Counted from the first letter of the stretch, positions 43,328 to 52,529 are shown. The stretch: DNA of 53,999 bases from Bacteroidota bacterium (GCA_023391895.1 JAEWAC010000098.1:1-53999), one strand, 5' to 3'. Numbers and translations: made by a program. Notes: generated by a model from the letters alone, not told the origin.

Positions 43328-43339
43328 ATGGGTTTTTAA
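43328..43339 (+). repeat. ATGGGNTTTTRAAA repeat, plus copy
   Basis: CAT ATG GGT TTT TAA then TAGAAAATG. It lies next to the terminator of the minus-strand TerB-like gene. Confidence 0.6.
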
Positions 43340-43355
43340 TAGAAAATGCAATAAA

Positions 43356-43377
43356 AAAGCCCCAAACCAGGGGCTTT
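43356..43377 (-). terminator. Rho-independent terminator of the TerB-like gene
   Basis: AAAGCCCC pairs with GGGGCTTT over a 6-base loop; the minus strand continues with TTTATTGC. It is 18 bases after the stop at 43396. Confidence 0.82.
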
Positions 43378-43395
43378 GCCTGTTTATTAGCTTGT

Positions 43396-43863
43396 TTAAT
43401 TAAAATTACAGTTCCATTTATTTTTAAGAAGAAGTACCTCTGTTATTTTATCTGTAAGCGCAGGGTCTAGTTGCAGTTGTTGACCAATATATGCCAGAAG
43501 GTCTTCTTCCTCAGGATTCAGGTAGCCTTTGGTCAATAAGGTTTCTGTCACAATAGAAAACAGGGTAGGTGCATGTTCCGGACTCACCTGTTTGGCAGCC
43601 AGTCGGATGATCTCGTGAGGTTTCAGGTGATCTTTTACAGCCAGTAATTCAAAGAAGTAGTCCAGGATCTCGTGTCCCCGGTACAGTTCTTTAGACGCAA
43701 TGAGTCGGCAAAAGGCCTCACGGGCATCTTGGGAGATAGGTTCGTGCCAGCAGGCGGCGGTATACGCAATGGCCAGCCAGGCTGCTTGTTCATTAGACGG
43801 CGTATAGTTATCCGGCTCAGTAGGGGTGGGAAGAGGAGTGGCGTGAGTGTAAAAATCATTCAT
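43396..43863 (-). CDS. TerB-like (tellurite resistance TerB domain) protein
   Basis: A 155-residue, all-helical cytoplasmic protein. Residues about 20-145 follow the TerB-like pattern: A-A-W-L-A-I-A-Y-T-A-A-C-W-H, then an acidic helix pair with E-E-E-D-L-L-A-Y-I-G-Q-Q-L-Q-L-D near the C-terminus, the A-D-G-x-x-x-x-x-E-x-x-x-L-x-like layout of the family. TerB domains bind metal ions and are linked with stress and phage-defence membrane complexes in other bacteria; here no other ter gene is near. ATG 43863 (MNDFYTHATP) is preferred; the in-frame start 36 bases upstream adds residues unlike the rest. Single gene with its own terminator. Confidence 0.6.
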   Translation of the reverse strand: MNDFYTHATPLPTPTEPDNYTPSNEQAAWLAIAYTAACWHEPISQDAREAFCRLIASKELYRGHEILDYFFELLAVKDHLKPHEIIRLAAKQVSPEHAPTLFSIVTETLLTKGYLNPEEEDLLAYIGQQLQLDPALTDKITEVLLLKNKWNCNFN

Positions 43864-43925
43864 CTTGTAAGGTTTTAAGGTGAACAAAAAGATTGTCAAC
43901 TTTTACAATTCTGCACGATACTGCC

Positions 43926-44102
43926 ATGATAACTCCATAAAGTTACAAAATAGATGGAGACAGCAGCAAGCCCCAAATCACACTTCTTATAAAGAACCGG
44001 GCTTATTATGTGCCAGTTGTTATCGGTTTCACGGCAATGGCTGTAACAGGAGCCCTTCTTGGGTTAATATTTTTTATATCTTTTTCTTCTATAGAAGGTT
44101 AA
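43926..44102 (+). pseudogene. Small one-helix membrane protein with early in-frame TAA
   Basis: ATG 43926 reads M-I-T-P, then TAA (43938-43940), then continues in frame for 53 codons: S-Y-K-I-D-G-D-S-S-K-P-Q-I-T-L-L-I-K-N-R, a strong membrane helix (about Y-V-P-V-V-I-G-F-T-A-M-A-V-T-G-A-L-L-G-L), and the end F-S-S-I-E-G. One base change (GAA or AAA to TAA) would explain the break. No family assigned. Confidence 0.35.
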
Positions 44103-44278
44103 ATGTTTTTTCCGCAGCGGGTTATGCAGAAAAGCTGTATAACGTTTTGGAAAACAAGATGTTAATGCCTGGCCAGGATTTGTGTGCGCCTGTTCTGGTT
44201 CATCAACCGGCACAAAATAAGCTGCCGCATTGCCACTGTTGAGGTTTGATCAAAGCGCTACCCGCCTTACTGCTCAAT

Positions 44279-44290
44279 ATGGGTTTTTAA
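44279..44290 (+). repeat. ATGGGNTTTTRAAA repeat, plus copy
   Basis: ATG GGT TTT TAA then AGCTCAGCAG. Confidence 0.6.
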
Positions 44291-44459
44291 AGCTCAGCAG
44301 CATTTGTTTCTACAAGCATTTTTTTTCAATGATCCATGCAACCGAATTGACTGGTGGAAATGGGTGGCACTGGGTTCATAGGTTTTCTGAAGTTAGGGTT
44401 GGGCTGGCAGTTTAAAAAGGCTATGGTAAAACAAAAATGCCGGCTGGTGTAAAACCGAT

Positions 44460-44471
44460 ATGAGCATTTGA
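44460..44471 (+). repeat. ATGGGNTTTTRAAA repeat, plus copy (variant)
   Basis: ATG AGC ATT TGA then AGAAAAGCC, two differences from the core; 109 bases before the next gene. Confidence 0.45.
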
Positions 44472-44579
44472 AGAAAAGCCATAAGTATTTAAATTACAGG
44501 GGTGTCCTGTGTTGCGATATTGGATTTTCCTTTCAAAACTTTTGCATTTTTATAGCATGACTTTGTTGTATTTTATAGG

Positions 44580-45641
44580 ATGAAAAAATTGGCTGTCCTT
44601 TTCCTGCTCACCCTTTATGTTTCTTTTTCTTTTGCCTGCTCTACTTTTTTACTGAGTAAAGACGGGCATCATGTTTTTGGCCGCAACTACGATTGGGTTT
44701 CCGGAAATGGTATGGTGATGGTAAATGCCCGGGGTCTGAAAAAAACTTCTTTTTCCCCACCTGGGGCAGAAAAGGTCTCCTGGCTATCCCGCTGGGGCAG
44801 CATCACTTTCAACCAGTACGGAAAAGAATTTCCGCATGGCGGTATGAACGAGGCCGGGCTGGTGGTAGAGCTGATGTGGCTTACCGAAACCACCTATCCT
44901 GCCGCCGACGGCCGGGCGGGAGTAAACGAATTGCAGTGGATTCAATACCAGTTGGATAATTGTGCTACCGTAGAAGACGTTATTGCCACTGACCAACTCC
45001 TGCGAATTGACCGTATGGGAGCGGCGCCTTTACACTACCTGGTGGCTGATGCCAGGGGTAATGCTGCTACCATTGAGTTCATTAAAGGCAAAATGGTGGT
45101 GCATCGGGGTAAAGACCTGCCGTATCCGGTACTGACCAATACCGTTTATAGTGATGCCCTTCGCCGGGTGGAAAATGGGAAGGCTTTGGCAGTGGCGTCT
45201 TTTACGGATAACTCCCTGGACCGATTTGCTACGGCCTGCCGCATGGTGCAGCAGTTCAAGGAGGCCAAAAACGTTCAGAAACCCATAGACTATGCCTTTG
45301 ACATTTTGGATAAAGTAGCGCAGGGACCCTATACAAAATGGCGTATTGTTTACGATATCACTGACCGCAAGATTTTCTTCACAACCTCCGACAACACCCA
45401 ACGCCGATATTTTGCTTTTTCTGATTTTGACTTTGCCTGCAACCGGCCCTCTCTTGCCTTTCACCTGTCTGACCGAAAGGGCGGTGCAGTAGCCCCTTTT
45501 TTTGCTCCCCTGGATTATACTACCAATAAAACCCTTATCCAAAAAACAGCCCAGGAAAGCCGCAGTGCCATTCGCATTCCGGCGGAACTAATCAATAGTG
45601 CTTCCGGTTATTTTCAGGAAGTGAAGTGTGAGAAAAGATGA
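44580..45641 (+). CDS. Secreted Ntn amide hydrolase (choloylglycine/penicillin V acylase family)
   Basis: A 353-residue linear-amide C-N hydrolase. The signal peptide ends S-F-A and the next residue is C20, followed by S-T-F, the nucleophile motif of this family; signal-peptide cleavage would thus expose the N-terminal nucleophile without autoproteolysis. Further marks are G-R-N-Y-D-W (34-39), F-P-H-G-G-M-N-E-A-G-L (84-94), and the L-T-N-T-V-Y-S-D block (about 184-191) that holds the conserved Asn. Relatives cleave penicillin V, conjugated bile salts or N-acyl homoserine lactones. In a free-living bacterium, quorum-signal or antibiotic hydrolysis is plausible; not shown by sequence. Cys20 within S-F-A-C could also be a lipobox, an alternative that would block the nucleophile. 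Confidence 0.87.
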   Translation: MKKLAVLFLLTLYVSFSFACSTFLLSKDGHHVFGRNYDWVSGNGMVMVNARGLKKTSFSPPGAEKVSWLSRWGSITFNQYGKEFPHGGMNEAGLVVELMWLTETTYPAADGRAGVNELQWIQYQLDNCATVEDVIATDQLLRIDRMGAAPLHYLVADARGNAATIEFIKGKMVVHRGKDLPYPVLTNTVYSDALRRVENGKALAVASFTDNSLDRFATACRMVQQFKEAKNVQKPIDYAFDILDKVAQGPYTKWRIVYDITDRKIFFTTSDNTQRRYFAFSDFDFACNRPSLAFHLSDRKGGAVAPFFAPLDYTTNKTLIQKTAQESRSAIRIPAELINSASGYFQEVKCEKR

Positions 45642-45978
45642 GGAGGCTATGGGTAAGAAAAAAAGCCCGCTTAAAATTAGCCGATATGGTTTTTGAAGCT
45701 TTTTGCCATGCGATCCGTTGTACTTTATTTCCCCTAAGCTAAAAGTTCATTTTTCCTCTGATGTTTTCTGCCACCTGACAGAAAGTATAACGCTTTTGGA
45801 CATGCGGTAAAGCAACATGCCGGGGCAAAAAGTTGTCTAACCAGTAGGCTTTAATTATTTGATTCCAACTATTTTATTGCCTGAAATCGACCATTTATGC
45901 CTATCTGTTTAACATTTATCCCTCCATGGCTCAGAAATGTAGAAAAAGTTGTACTTTTTAACCAATCAAAACGAATAT
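45642..45978. other. Leader of the SusCD operon, one degenerate repeat
   Basis: A degenerate repeat is at 45686. TACTTTTT (45952-45959) is close to a -7 element and supports a start of the SusC gene downstream of it. No gene or antisigma/sigma pair is present. Confidence 0.4.
45686..45697 (+). repeat. Degenerate copy of the dispersed repeat
   Basis: ATATGGTTTTTGAAGC: one G missing from the core, so no short ATG-to-stop frame. Confidence 0.35.
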
Positions 45979-48900
45979 ATGATTGACACTGCATTGGGAA
46001 ACTCCAATGTTCATCTGCTGAACTTGAGGAAAATGAGTGCCGCCATCAAACTAGTCTTTTTTTTGTTGCTCTTCAGTTTACAGGCTGCGGCCCATAATGG
46101 ATATCCAAAAATCTCCATTCTAGTACAAGACAAATCGGTAGCTGATGTTTTAAAACAAATTGAACAGCAGGCCGGCTTCAGCTTTATTTACGATCCTTCC
46201 CTTTTTTCCAGTGACCAAAAGGTTTCATTGCAGGTAAAGGAAAAAGAACTGGTGGAAGTGGTAAGCTTTCTGTGCGGAAAACTGGCGTTAAGTTACCAGC
46301 TTCAAGCCGGTCAATCCATTCACTTTTTTTCAAACCCCAATTTGAACGGAAGCCCCGCTGCCGGTGCGCTGGCAGATACCACCATCCGGGGCAAAATTAC
46401 CAACCAGGAAGGGGATCCCCTGCAAGGTGTAACCGTTACGGTTCTGGGAACTCAAAATGGTACCGCTTCTAATACAGCAGGCGAATTCGTGTTGAGAAAC
46501 GTGGCTGAAGGCGCTACCTTGGTGTTCAGCAGCGTAGGATACGAAACCCACCAGGTAAAACTGGCAAGAGGCCAGGCTACTTTGTCGGTTGCCTTACAGC
46601 AAGAAGCCGGCACTTTGGAAGATGTGGTCGTAACCGGTTTTCAACGCATTGAAAAAAGCAAGTTTACCGGTGCTGCCGTAAAACTAAAGGCAGAAGACGT
46701 GAAGGTAGAAGGGGTTGTGGATGTAAGCCGTATGTTGGAAGGCCGAGCCGCCGGTGTAACCATACAAAATGTGTCCGGCACGTTCGGAGCCGCCCCCAAG
46801 GTACGGGTGCGGGGCGCCACATCTATTACGGGCGAGAACAAACCTTTGTGGGTGATTGACGGCGTGGTGCTGGAAGATATTGTCAATATCTCAAATGACC
46901 AGTTGTCTTCCGGCGACCCCAATACACTGCTGGGCTCTGCGGTGGCCGGTCTCAATGCCAACGATATTGAAACCTTTGATATTTTAAAAGACGCCGCCGC
47001 CACGGCCTTATATGGTGCCAGGGCCATGAATGGCGTTATTGTAATTACCACCAAAAGGGGTAAAGTAGGCAAACCGGTGATTTCGTATACCGGCAATTTT
47101 ACCATGCAGCTGAAGCCTTCGTACAACAATTATGATATCATGAATTCGGCCGACCAGATGTCGTTCTATGCCGAGCTGGAGCGCAAGGGATATCTGCGGG
47201 TTTCGGACCTGGCGGTAGCCCCCAACACAGGTGTGTATGGCAAACTGGCCGACAAGCTGGAATACGACCCGGTGACCGGTACCTTCCCGGTTGAAAATAC
47301 CCCGGAAGGCAGGGCCCAATTTTTAAGCCGCTACGCCCAGGTGAATACCGACTGGTTTGATGTGCTTTTTAGAAACTCCCTCACCCAGGAGCATGCGTTG
47401 AGTATTTCTTCCGGAACCGAGCGGGCGCAAACGTATTTTTCCGCCAGTTTTTATAACGATAACGGGTGGACCATAGCCGATAAGGTCAACCGCTATACCG
47501 CCAACTTAAGAAACAACTACAATTTCTCCGACCGTTTTTCAGGCGGCTTTATCTTAACCGGATCGGTACGGCAGCAGGAAGCGCCGGGCACCATCAGCCG
47601 GGTGAGCAACCCGGTGGAGGGCTCTTATGACCGCGAGTTCGATATCAATCCTTTCAGTTACGTATTGAATACCAGCCGGGCCCTTACGGCCTATGATGAA
47701 AACGGCAACCTGGAATACTTCCGCCGGAACTATGCGCCTTTCAACATCATCAACGAGCTTGAAAATAATTTTATTAAACTCAACCTGCTGGACCTAAGGT
47801 TGCAGGGCCAGGCCACCTATAAGTTCTCGCCTCATTTGAGCTATGAATTCAATGGCGCTTTACGATTTGTAAAAACCACTAAAGAACACCAGATAACCGA
47901 AAACTCCAACCAGGCACAAGCCTACCGGGCCGATTATAATACGGTGGTGAAGGAAAGAAACCGCTATCTCTACCGCGATCCGGCCAACCCCGGCGCAGAA
48001 CCGGTGGTGGTACTGCCTTATGGCGGTTTTTACAACCGTACCGAAGACCAGTTAATCAATTACACGTTCCGCAACAGTTTAAATTATAACCGGACCTTTG
48101 GCGACAACCAGCTAACGGCTTTGGTAGGGCAGGAGGTCAAATATGCCGATCGGCAGAATGCCAACAATACTGGGTTTGGTTATCAGTACAACAATGGCGG
48201 AACGCCTTTCGTGGACTATCGGATTATTAAACAAATGCTGGAAAATAATTTTCAGTACTACGGCATGAGTAATGAGTACGACCGCTTTGTAGGCTTTTTT
48301 GCCAATGCCAGCTATACTTACAAGGGTAAATACAATGTTGCCGGTACCGTTCGCGAAGACGGCTCCAACCGGTTGGGTAAATCGCCCAATGCCCGCTGGC
48401 TGCCCACCTGGACCCTCTCCGGCCGCTGGAATGTAGAAAAGGAGCCGTTTATGGAAGGTGTGGGTGCTATCAGTTATTTAACCCTGCGGGGCAGCTATGG
48501 GTTGAATGCTTCCTACGGCAGTGCCACCAACTCCACGGCGGTTTTAAGAACCCAGCTTACTAACCGGCCCTATGCGTCGGATGCCGAAGTGGCCATTGCC
48601 ATTCAAAACCTGGAAAATGCCGACCTGACCTGGGAAAAGAAATACGAAGCCAACATTGGTACCGACATTGGCCTGTTAGGCAACCGGCTGAACATAACCA
48701 TGGATGCCTATAAAAGAAACAGCTTTGATTTAATCAGTTTGATTAAAACTGCCGGTATTGGGGGCGAACAATATAAAGCGGCCAATTACGCTGATTTAAA
48801 AGCCCATGGTTTTGAACTGACCGTTGGTGGCCGGCCTCTTACCCGAAAAACATGGAGCTGGAATACCCAACTAACCTTTGGCTATAACAAAAATGAAATC

Positions 48901-49638
48901 ACCAATGCCAAAAACAATCCGTTGATATTTGACCTGGTGATTCCGGAAGGCGGCGCTAAGGAAGGCTATCCGGTCAGAGGGCTGTTTTCTATACCGTTTG
49001 CCGGGCTGGATCCCAACACGGGTATTGCCCTGTTCGGAAACGAAAAAGGAACGGTCAGCCATGCCGTTAACCTGCAGAGCGACTCTACCCAATACCTCAT
49101 TTTCGAAGGCTCGGTAGACCCTCTTGTATCCGGTGGCTTTACCAATACAATTAACTATAAAAACTTTTCCCTGAGTTTTCTTATCACCGGCCAGGCAGGT
49201 AACAAAATACGGCTGGCCCCGGCTTACCGGTCTCGGTATTCTGACCTGAACGCTACTCCGAACGAATTTAAAAACCGGTGGGTATTGCCGGGCGATGAAC
49301 AGTTTACCAATGTACCTTCCGTAGCCGACCTCTATGCTGATTTCGATTTGGGCAGCTCGGGTGCTTATCCTTACAACAATTACAATTATTCCACCGCTAG
49401 GGTAGTGGATGGTTCGTTTATCAGATTAAAAACAACCTCTCTTTCTTACCGCCTTTCCGATAGGCTGGTAAAATCCATCGGGTTGAGTAATTTATCAGTA
49501 AGCCTGGTAGGAAACAACCTGTGGCTGATTTATGCCGATGCCGATCTGCAAGGTCAGGACCCTGAGTTTTTCAGTGCAGGTGGCGTAGCCCTTCCTATCA
49601 ATAAACAATTTGTACTCTCTTTAAAATTAGGTCTCTAA
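45979..49638 (+). CDS. susC: SusC/RagA-family TonB-dependent transporter with STN domain
   Basis: Outer-membrane importer of about 1219 residues. After a long N-terminal signal sequence (core I-K-L-V-F-F-L-L-L-F) come an STN domain (about 40-105, P-K-I-S-I-L-V-Q-D-K-S-V-A-D-V-L-K-Q-I), a carboxypeptidase-D-like beta-sandwich (about 130-205, I-R-G-K-I-T-N-Q-E-G), the plug with V-I-D-G-V-V-L-E-D and A-L-Y-G-A-R-A-M-N-G-V-I-V-I-T-T-K-R-G (SusC signature) and the 22-strand barrel to the C-terminal L-K-L-G-L. The STN domain usually signals to an anti-sigma factor, yet none is next to it. ATG 45979 is preferred over a TTG 30 bases upstream; ATG 46033 also possible. Heads a four-gene operon. Confidence 0.93.
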   Translation: MIDTALGNSNVHLLNLRKMSAAIKLVFFLLLFSLQAAAHNGYPKISILVQDKSVADVLKQIEQQAGFSFIYDPSLFSSDQKVSLQVKEKELVEVVSFLCGKLALSYQLQAGQSIHFFSNPNLNGSPAAGALADTTIRGKITNQEGDPLQGVTVTVLGTQNGTASNTAGEFVLRNVAEGATLVFSSVGYETHQVKLARGQATLSVALQQEAGTLEDVVVTGFQRIEKSKFTGAAVKLKAEDVKVEGVVDVSRMLEGRAAGVTIQNVSGTFGAAPKVRVRGATSITGENKPLWVIDGVVLEDIVNISNDQLSSGDPNTLLGSAVAGLNANDIETFDILKDAAATALYGARAMNGVIVITTKRGKVGKPVISYTGNFTMQLKPSYNNYDIMNSADQMSFYAELERKGYLRVSDLAVAPNTGVYGKLADKLEYDPVTGTFPVENTPEGRAQFLSRYAQVNTDWFDVLFRNSLTQEHALSISSGTERAQTYFSASFYNDNGWTIADKVNRYTANLRNNYNFSDRFSGGFILTGSVRQQEAPGTISRVSNPVEGSYDREFDINPFSYVLNTSRALTAYDENGNLEYFRRNYAPFNIINELENNFIKLNLLDLRLQGQATYKFSPHLSYEFNGALRFVKTTKEHQITENSNQAQAYRADYNTVVKERNRYLYRDPANPGAEPVVVLPYGGFYNRTEDQLINYTFRNSLNYNRTFGDNQLTALVGQEVKYADRQNANNTGFGYQYNNGGTPFVDYRIIKQMLENNFQYYGMSNEYDRFVGFFANASYTYKGKYNVAGTVREDGSNRLGKSPNARWLPTWTLSGRWNVEKEPFMEGVGAISYLTLRGSYGLNASYGSATNSTAVLRTQLTNRPYASDAEVAIAIQNLENADLTWEKKYEANIGTDIGLLGNRLNITMDAYKRNSFDLISLIKTAGIGGEQYKAANYADLKAHGFELTVGGRPLTRKTWSWNTQLTFGYNKNEITNAKNNPLIFDLVIPEGGAKEGYPVRGLFSIPFAGLDPNTGIALFGNEKGTVSHAVNLQSDSTQYLIFEGSVDPLVSGGFTNTINYKNFSLSFLITGQAGNKIRLAPAYRSRYSDLNATPNEFKNRWVLPGDEQFTNVPSVADLYADFDLGSSGAYPYNNYNYSTARVVDGSFIRLKTTSLSYRLSDRLVKSIGLSNLSVSLVGNNLWLIYADADLQGQDPEFFSAGGVALPINKQFVLSLKLGL

Positions 49639-49653
49639 TTGTTTGAATTGGTT

Positions 49654-51126
49654 ATGAAAAAAATCTTCTTCTATACATTATTTATTAGCTTGTTCGGTGT
49701 TACCGGTTGTAAAAAGTTCCTGGAGCAGGAGCCGGATAACCGCACCGACGTTACCACTCCGGATCAGGTAACCCAGTTGCTGGTAACCGCTTATCCCAAA
49801 GCCAATTATATTCCGTTTTGCGAGGCCATGTCGGACAATGCCGAAGACAAGGGTTCTGGTGTTGCCGGTTTAGATCCCCAGTCGGTACAGGTAAACATGC
49901 AGTCTTATCTTTTCCAGGATGTAGAGTCCAAAGACCTGGATTCGCCGGAATTTTACTGGCAGGCCTGCTACAAAGCCATTGCCGCCTGCAATCATGCTCT
50001 GGATGTAATTGATAAGGCGGCAGATAAAAGTGCATTTTCGGCTCAAAAAGGAGAAGCCCTGGTGGCCCGGGCCTATGCCCATTTTATGCTGGTTACCCTT
50101 TTTTCAAAAGCCTATGACCCGGCTACGGCGGCTACCGACCCCGGTATTCCGTATGTAACTGCGCCGGAAAAAGTGGTGTACGGTCAGTATGAGCGCAAGA
50201 CGGTGCAATATGTATATAGCATGATTGAAAAAGACCTGACCGATGGGCTGCCGCTGATAGAAGACAAACTTTATAAAAATGCACCCAAGTTTCACTTTAC
50301 CAAAACAGCTGCTCATGCTTTTGCCACCCGTTTTTACCTCTTCAGGCAGGATTATGCCAAAGTAGTGGAGCATGCCAACCAGGCCCTGGCGGCCGGTACG
50401 GTGGCCGAAAGCCTGCGTCCCTGGAATACCACTTATATCAATATGCAGTATTACGACCTGCAGGCGGCTTATACCAAGTCTGAAGAAAGAGCCAACATTT
50501 TATTGCAGGAAACCAATTCTGTCTGGGGACGCAGCTATGCATCGTATCGTTTTGGCTTGTACAACCAGGTGCACGATGTCGTGCTAAACGGACCCAACGC
50601 GACCGGCGGCCAGTTTGCCATTGGTTACAAGGTTTTTGGCGCCAACCCGCAATTCTATAATGTCCCCAAATTCTACGAACATTTTGTGTACACCAGTGCC
50701 ACCGCCAATTTTGGTGATCCTTACAATACCATACCGCTGCTGACGGCAGAAGAAGTGGTTTTCAACAGGGCCGAGGCGCAAACCCGCCTGCAGAACTTTG
50801 CCGCTGCGCTGCTGGATTTAAATGCCTGGGTAAGCCGTAATATCAGGAATTATGATCCGGCCGTACACAACCTGACGCTGAGCAAGGTGCAGGCCTTTTA
50901 CAACCTGCCACCGGAATCGGCCCTGATCAATACCATATTGGATTTTAAGCGGGCCTTTTTTATTCATGAAGGCATGCGCTGGTTTGATATACTGCGCCTG
51001 AAGATTCCGGTGGTCCATAACACGGTGGATGGAAGGCAAATTGTACTAGGACCGGACGATAAAAGAAGGCTGCTGCAATTGCCGGCTGAGGTCACTTTGT
51101 CCGGTCTTGACTTAAATCCACGCTAA
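49654..51126 (+). CDS. susD: SusD/RagB-family nutrient-binding lipoprotein
   Basis: A 490-residue surface lipoprotein (signal ends V-T-G-C, Cys19) that forms the lid of the SusC transporter. Family marks: K-F-L-E-Q-E-P-D-N-R after the lipid anchor, the E-F-Y-W-Q-A-C-Y-K-A-I-A-A-C-N TPR-like helix, G-E-A-L-V-A-R-A-Y-A-H-F near residue 130, and the C-terminal D-F-K-R-A-F-F-I-H-E-G-M-R-W-F-D-I-L-R block. A TTG 15 bases upstream is in frame, but ATG 49654 gives the normal signal peptide. 15 bases after susC. The substrate cannot be predicted; next-door genes suggest peptide/protein rather than a glycan, since no glycoside hydrolase is present. Confidence 0.93.
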   Translation: MKKIFFYTLFISLFGVTGCKKFLEQEPDNRTDVTTPDQVTQLLVTAYPKANYIPFCEAMSDNAEDKGSGVAGLDPQSVQVNMQSYLFQDVESKDLDSPEFYWQACYKAIAACNHALDVIDKAADKSAFSAQKGEALVARAYAHFMLVTLFSKAYDPATAATDPGIPYVTAPEKVVYGQYERKTVQYVYSMIEKDLTDGLPLIEDKLYKNAPKFHFTKTAAHAFATRFYLFRQDYAKVVEHANQALAAGTVAESLRPWNTTYINMQYYDLQAAYTKSEERANILLQETNSVWGRSYASYRFGLYNQVHDVVLNGPNATGGQFAIGYKVFGANPQFYNVPKFYEHFVYTSATANFGDPYNTIPLLTAEEVVFNRAEAQTRLQNFAAALLDLNAWVSRNIRNYDPAVHNLTLSKVQAFYNLPPESALINTILDFKRAFFIHEGMRWFDILRLKIPVVHNTVDGRQIVLGPDDKRRLLQLPAEVTLSGLDLNPR

Positions 51127-51143
51127 ACTTTTTTTGATTTACT

Positions 51144-52496
51144 ATGCCTATCAATATGAAGTCTGCTTTCAAACTAACTTTTTGGGTTTACCTGCTGGTG
51201 GCGGTTGCCGCCTGTACCAAGGAGGATGAGAACCTAAACCGGGAACAGCCGCTGGGATTGGGCGGTGATACCTGGGCTAAAGGCCCTCTGGACCAATGGC
51301 TCTATGACAGTATTACCAAACCCTATAACATTGAAGTAAAATACCGTTGGGATCCCTGGGAGGTTAACCTGGATAAAACACTGGTGCCGCCGGAAGAAAG
51401 TAAAGTGATACCGGCCATGTCGGCCATCAAGCAAATCTGGATCGATCCTTTCAATGCCGAAACGGGCAGCGATGTTTTCATCAAAACCTATTCGCCCAAA
51501 ACCTTTGTTCTGGTGGGCAGTCCCGAGTACAACTACAATGGAACGATTGTGCTGGGCCAGGCAGAAGGAGGTAAGAAGATCACCATGTTTGTGATCAACA
51601 ACTTTGACAAGAGCAACATTACCGAGCTCCGTAGAATGCTGCACACCATTGAGCATGAGTTTGCCCATATCCTGCACCAGAACGTTCTTTACCCACAGGA
51701 TTATAAAACCATTACGCCGGGCTATACTTCTACCTGGTTCAACATCAGCGATGCTACCGCCCAAAGCCAGGGCTTTGCCACGGCTTATGCCATGGCATCG
51801 CCCGATGAAGATTTTGTGGAGATGATCGCTACTATGCTGGTGGAAGGCCGGCAGCGGTTTAATGAAATGGTAAGTGCGCAACCTGCAGCTGCCCAGTCGG
51901 CTTTTCGCCAAAAGGAAGATATCGTGGTGACTTATTTCCGCCAGGTATGGAACATTGATTTTTACAGCCTGCAAAGAAGAACCCAGGAAGCCCTGAACCG
52001 CATCTCACCCGATCCTTTGGAAATGTATTATGGCTTTGGAAAAAAATATACTACCGTAAGCGTCAATCCGGCCAATACCCTGCTGATCCAATCACCCGGA
52101 TTTACGGCGGTGTTCAACCAGGCCAAAACAGGATTGGCAGCATTGGGTGGTGCGGGCTATGTGCTGGACTCTATGGCGGTGATTACTACAGCGCCCAATA
52201 CGGTCCAGTTGCGGCTGTACTTTCATAATGCTGCGGGCACGGCTAACCTGCAGGCCAATTACAACTATACGCTGACCAAGGGTGCCAATAACATTTACAG
52301 CTTTACCTATGCCGGTGCCGATGCCAACGGAAGTGCCATAGCCGGCGGAGTCACCGCTTTGACGGACTATTTCAAAAACAATCAATTTAAAATAGACTGG
52401 TTTATCAATCCCAATAACACCCTCAACCCCTTGCGGGTGGTGTTTACGCCGCAGCAAACCCCCAATGCTTCTTTTACGGGGCTGTTACTGAAATAA
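51144..52496 (+). CDS. Substrate import-associated zinc metallohydrolase lipoprotein
   Basis: A 450-residue lipoprotein (lipobox V-A-A-C, Cys24 from this start; ATG 51156 also possible). The zinc motif H-E-F-A-H lies in T-I-E-H-E-F-A-H-I-L-H-Q (about 168-179) with a further E about 55 residues later (D-E-D-F-V-E-M-I). I recognise the family found behind SusC/SusD pairs in Bacteroidota (HExxH lipoproteins associated with import). It probably cleaves the peptide or conjugate bound by SusD at the cell surface; that activity is inferred, not shown. Starts 17 bases after susD and 33 bases before the DUF4302 gene. Confidence 0.85.
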   Translation: MPINMKSAFKLTFWVYLLVAVAACTKEDENLNREQPLGLGGDTWAKGPLDQWLYDSITKPYNIEVKYRWDPWEVNLDKTLVPPEESKVIPAMSAIKQIWIDPFNAETGSDVFIKTYSPKTFVLVGSPEYNYNGTIVLGQAEGGKKITMFVINNFDKSNITELRRMLHTIEHEFAHILHQNVLYPQDYKTITPGYTSTWFNISDATAQSQGFATAYAMASPDEDFVEMIATMLVEGRQRFNEMVSAQPAAAQSAFRQKEDIVVTYFRQVWNIDFYSLQRRTQEALNRISPDPLEMYYGFGKKYTTVSVNPANTLLIQSPGFTAVFNQAKTGLAALGGAGYVLDSMAVITTAPNTVQLRLYFHNAAGTANLQANYNYTLTKGANNIYSFTYAGADANGSAIAGGVTALTDYFKNNQFKIDWFINPNNTLNPLRVVFTPQQTPNASFTGLLLK

Positions 52497-52529
52497 AAAT
52501 TGTGACCAGTTCCAGATCAAAACAACCTT

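Larger units (their letters stand above)
42713..43395. other. Intergenic region with hidden open frame, three hairpins and a repeat
   Basis: It contains a hairpin (42890), a minus-strand open frame (42965-43192), a plus-strand terminator with no clear gene in front of it (43266), a repeat (43328) and the TerB gene terminator (43356). The plus-strand open frame at 42876-43088 is treated as a shadow. Confidence 0.45.
43864..44579. other. Intergenic region with broken small membrane gene and repeats
   Basis: It holds a probable small membrane protein gene with an early stop (43926-44102) and repeats at 44279 and 44460. A 120-codon plus-strand frame at 43880-44242 overlaps it but is not protein-like. 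Confidence 0.4.

Noticed and set aside
43880..44242. 120-codon plus-strand open frame
   Set aside because: Translation is not protein-like and overlaps, in another frame, the better-supported small membrane protein remnant.
14152..44471. Repeat copies as upstream open reading frames (leader peptides) of the following genes
   Set aside because: Orientation follows the chromosome, not the genes, and spacing and phase to downstream starts vary without pattern.
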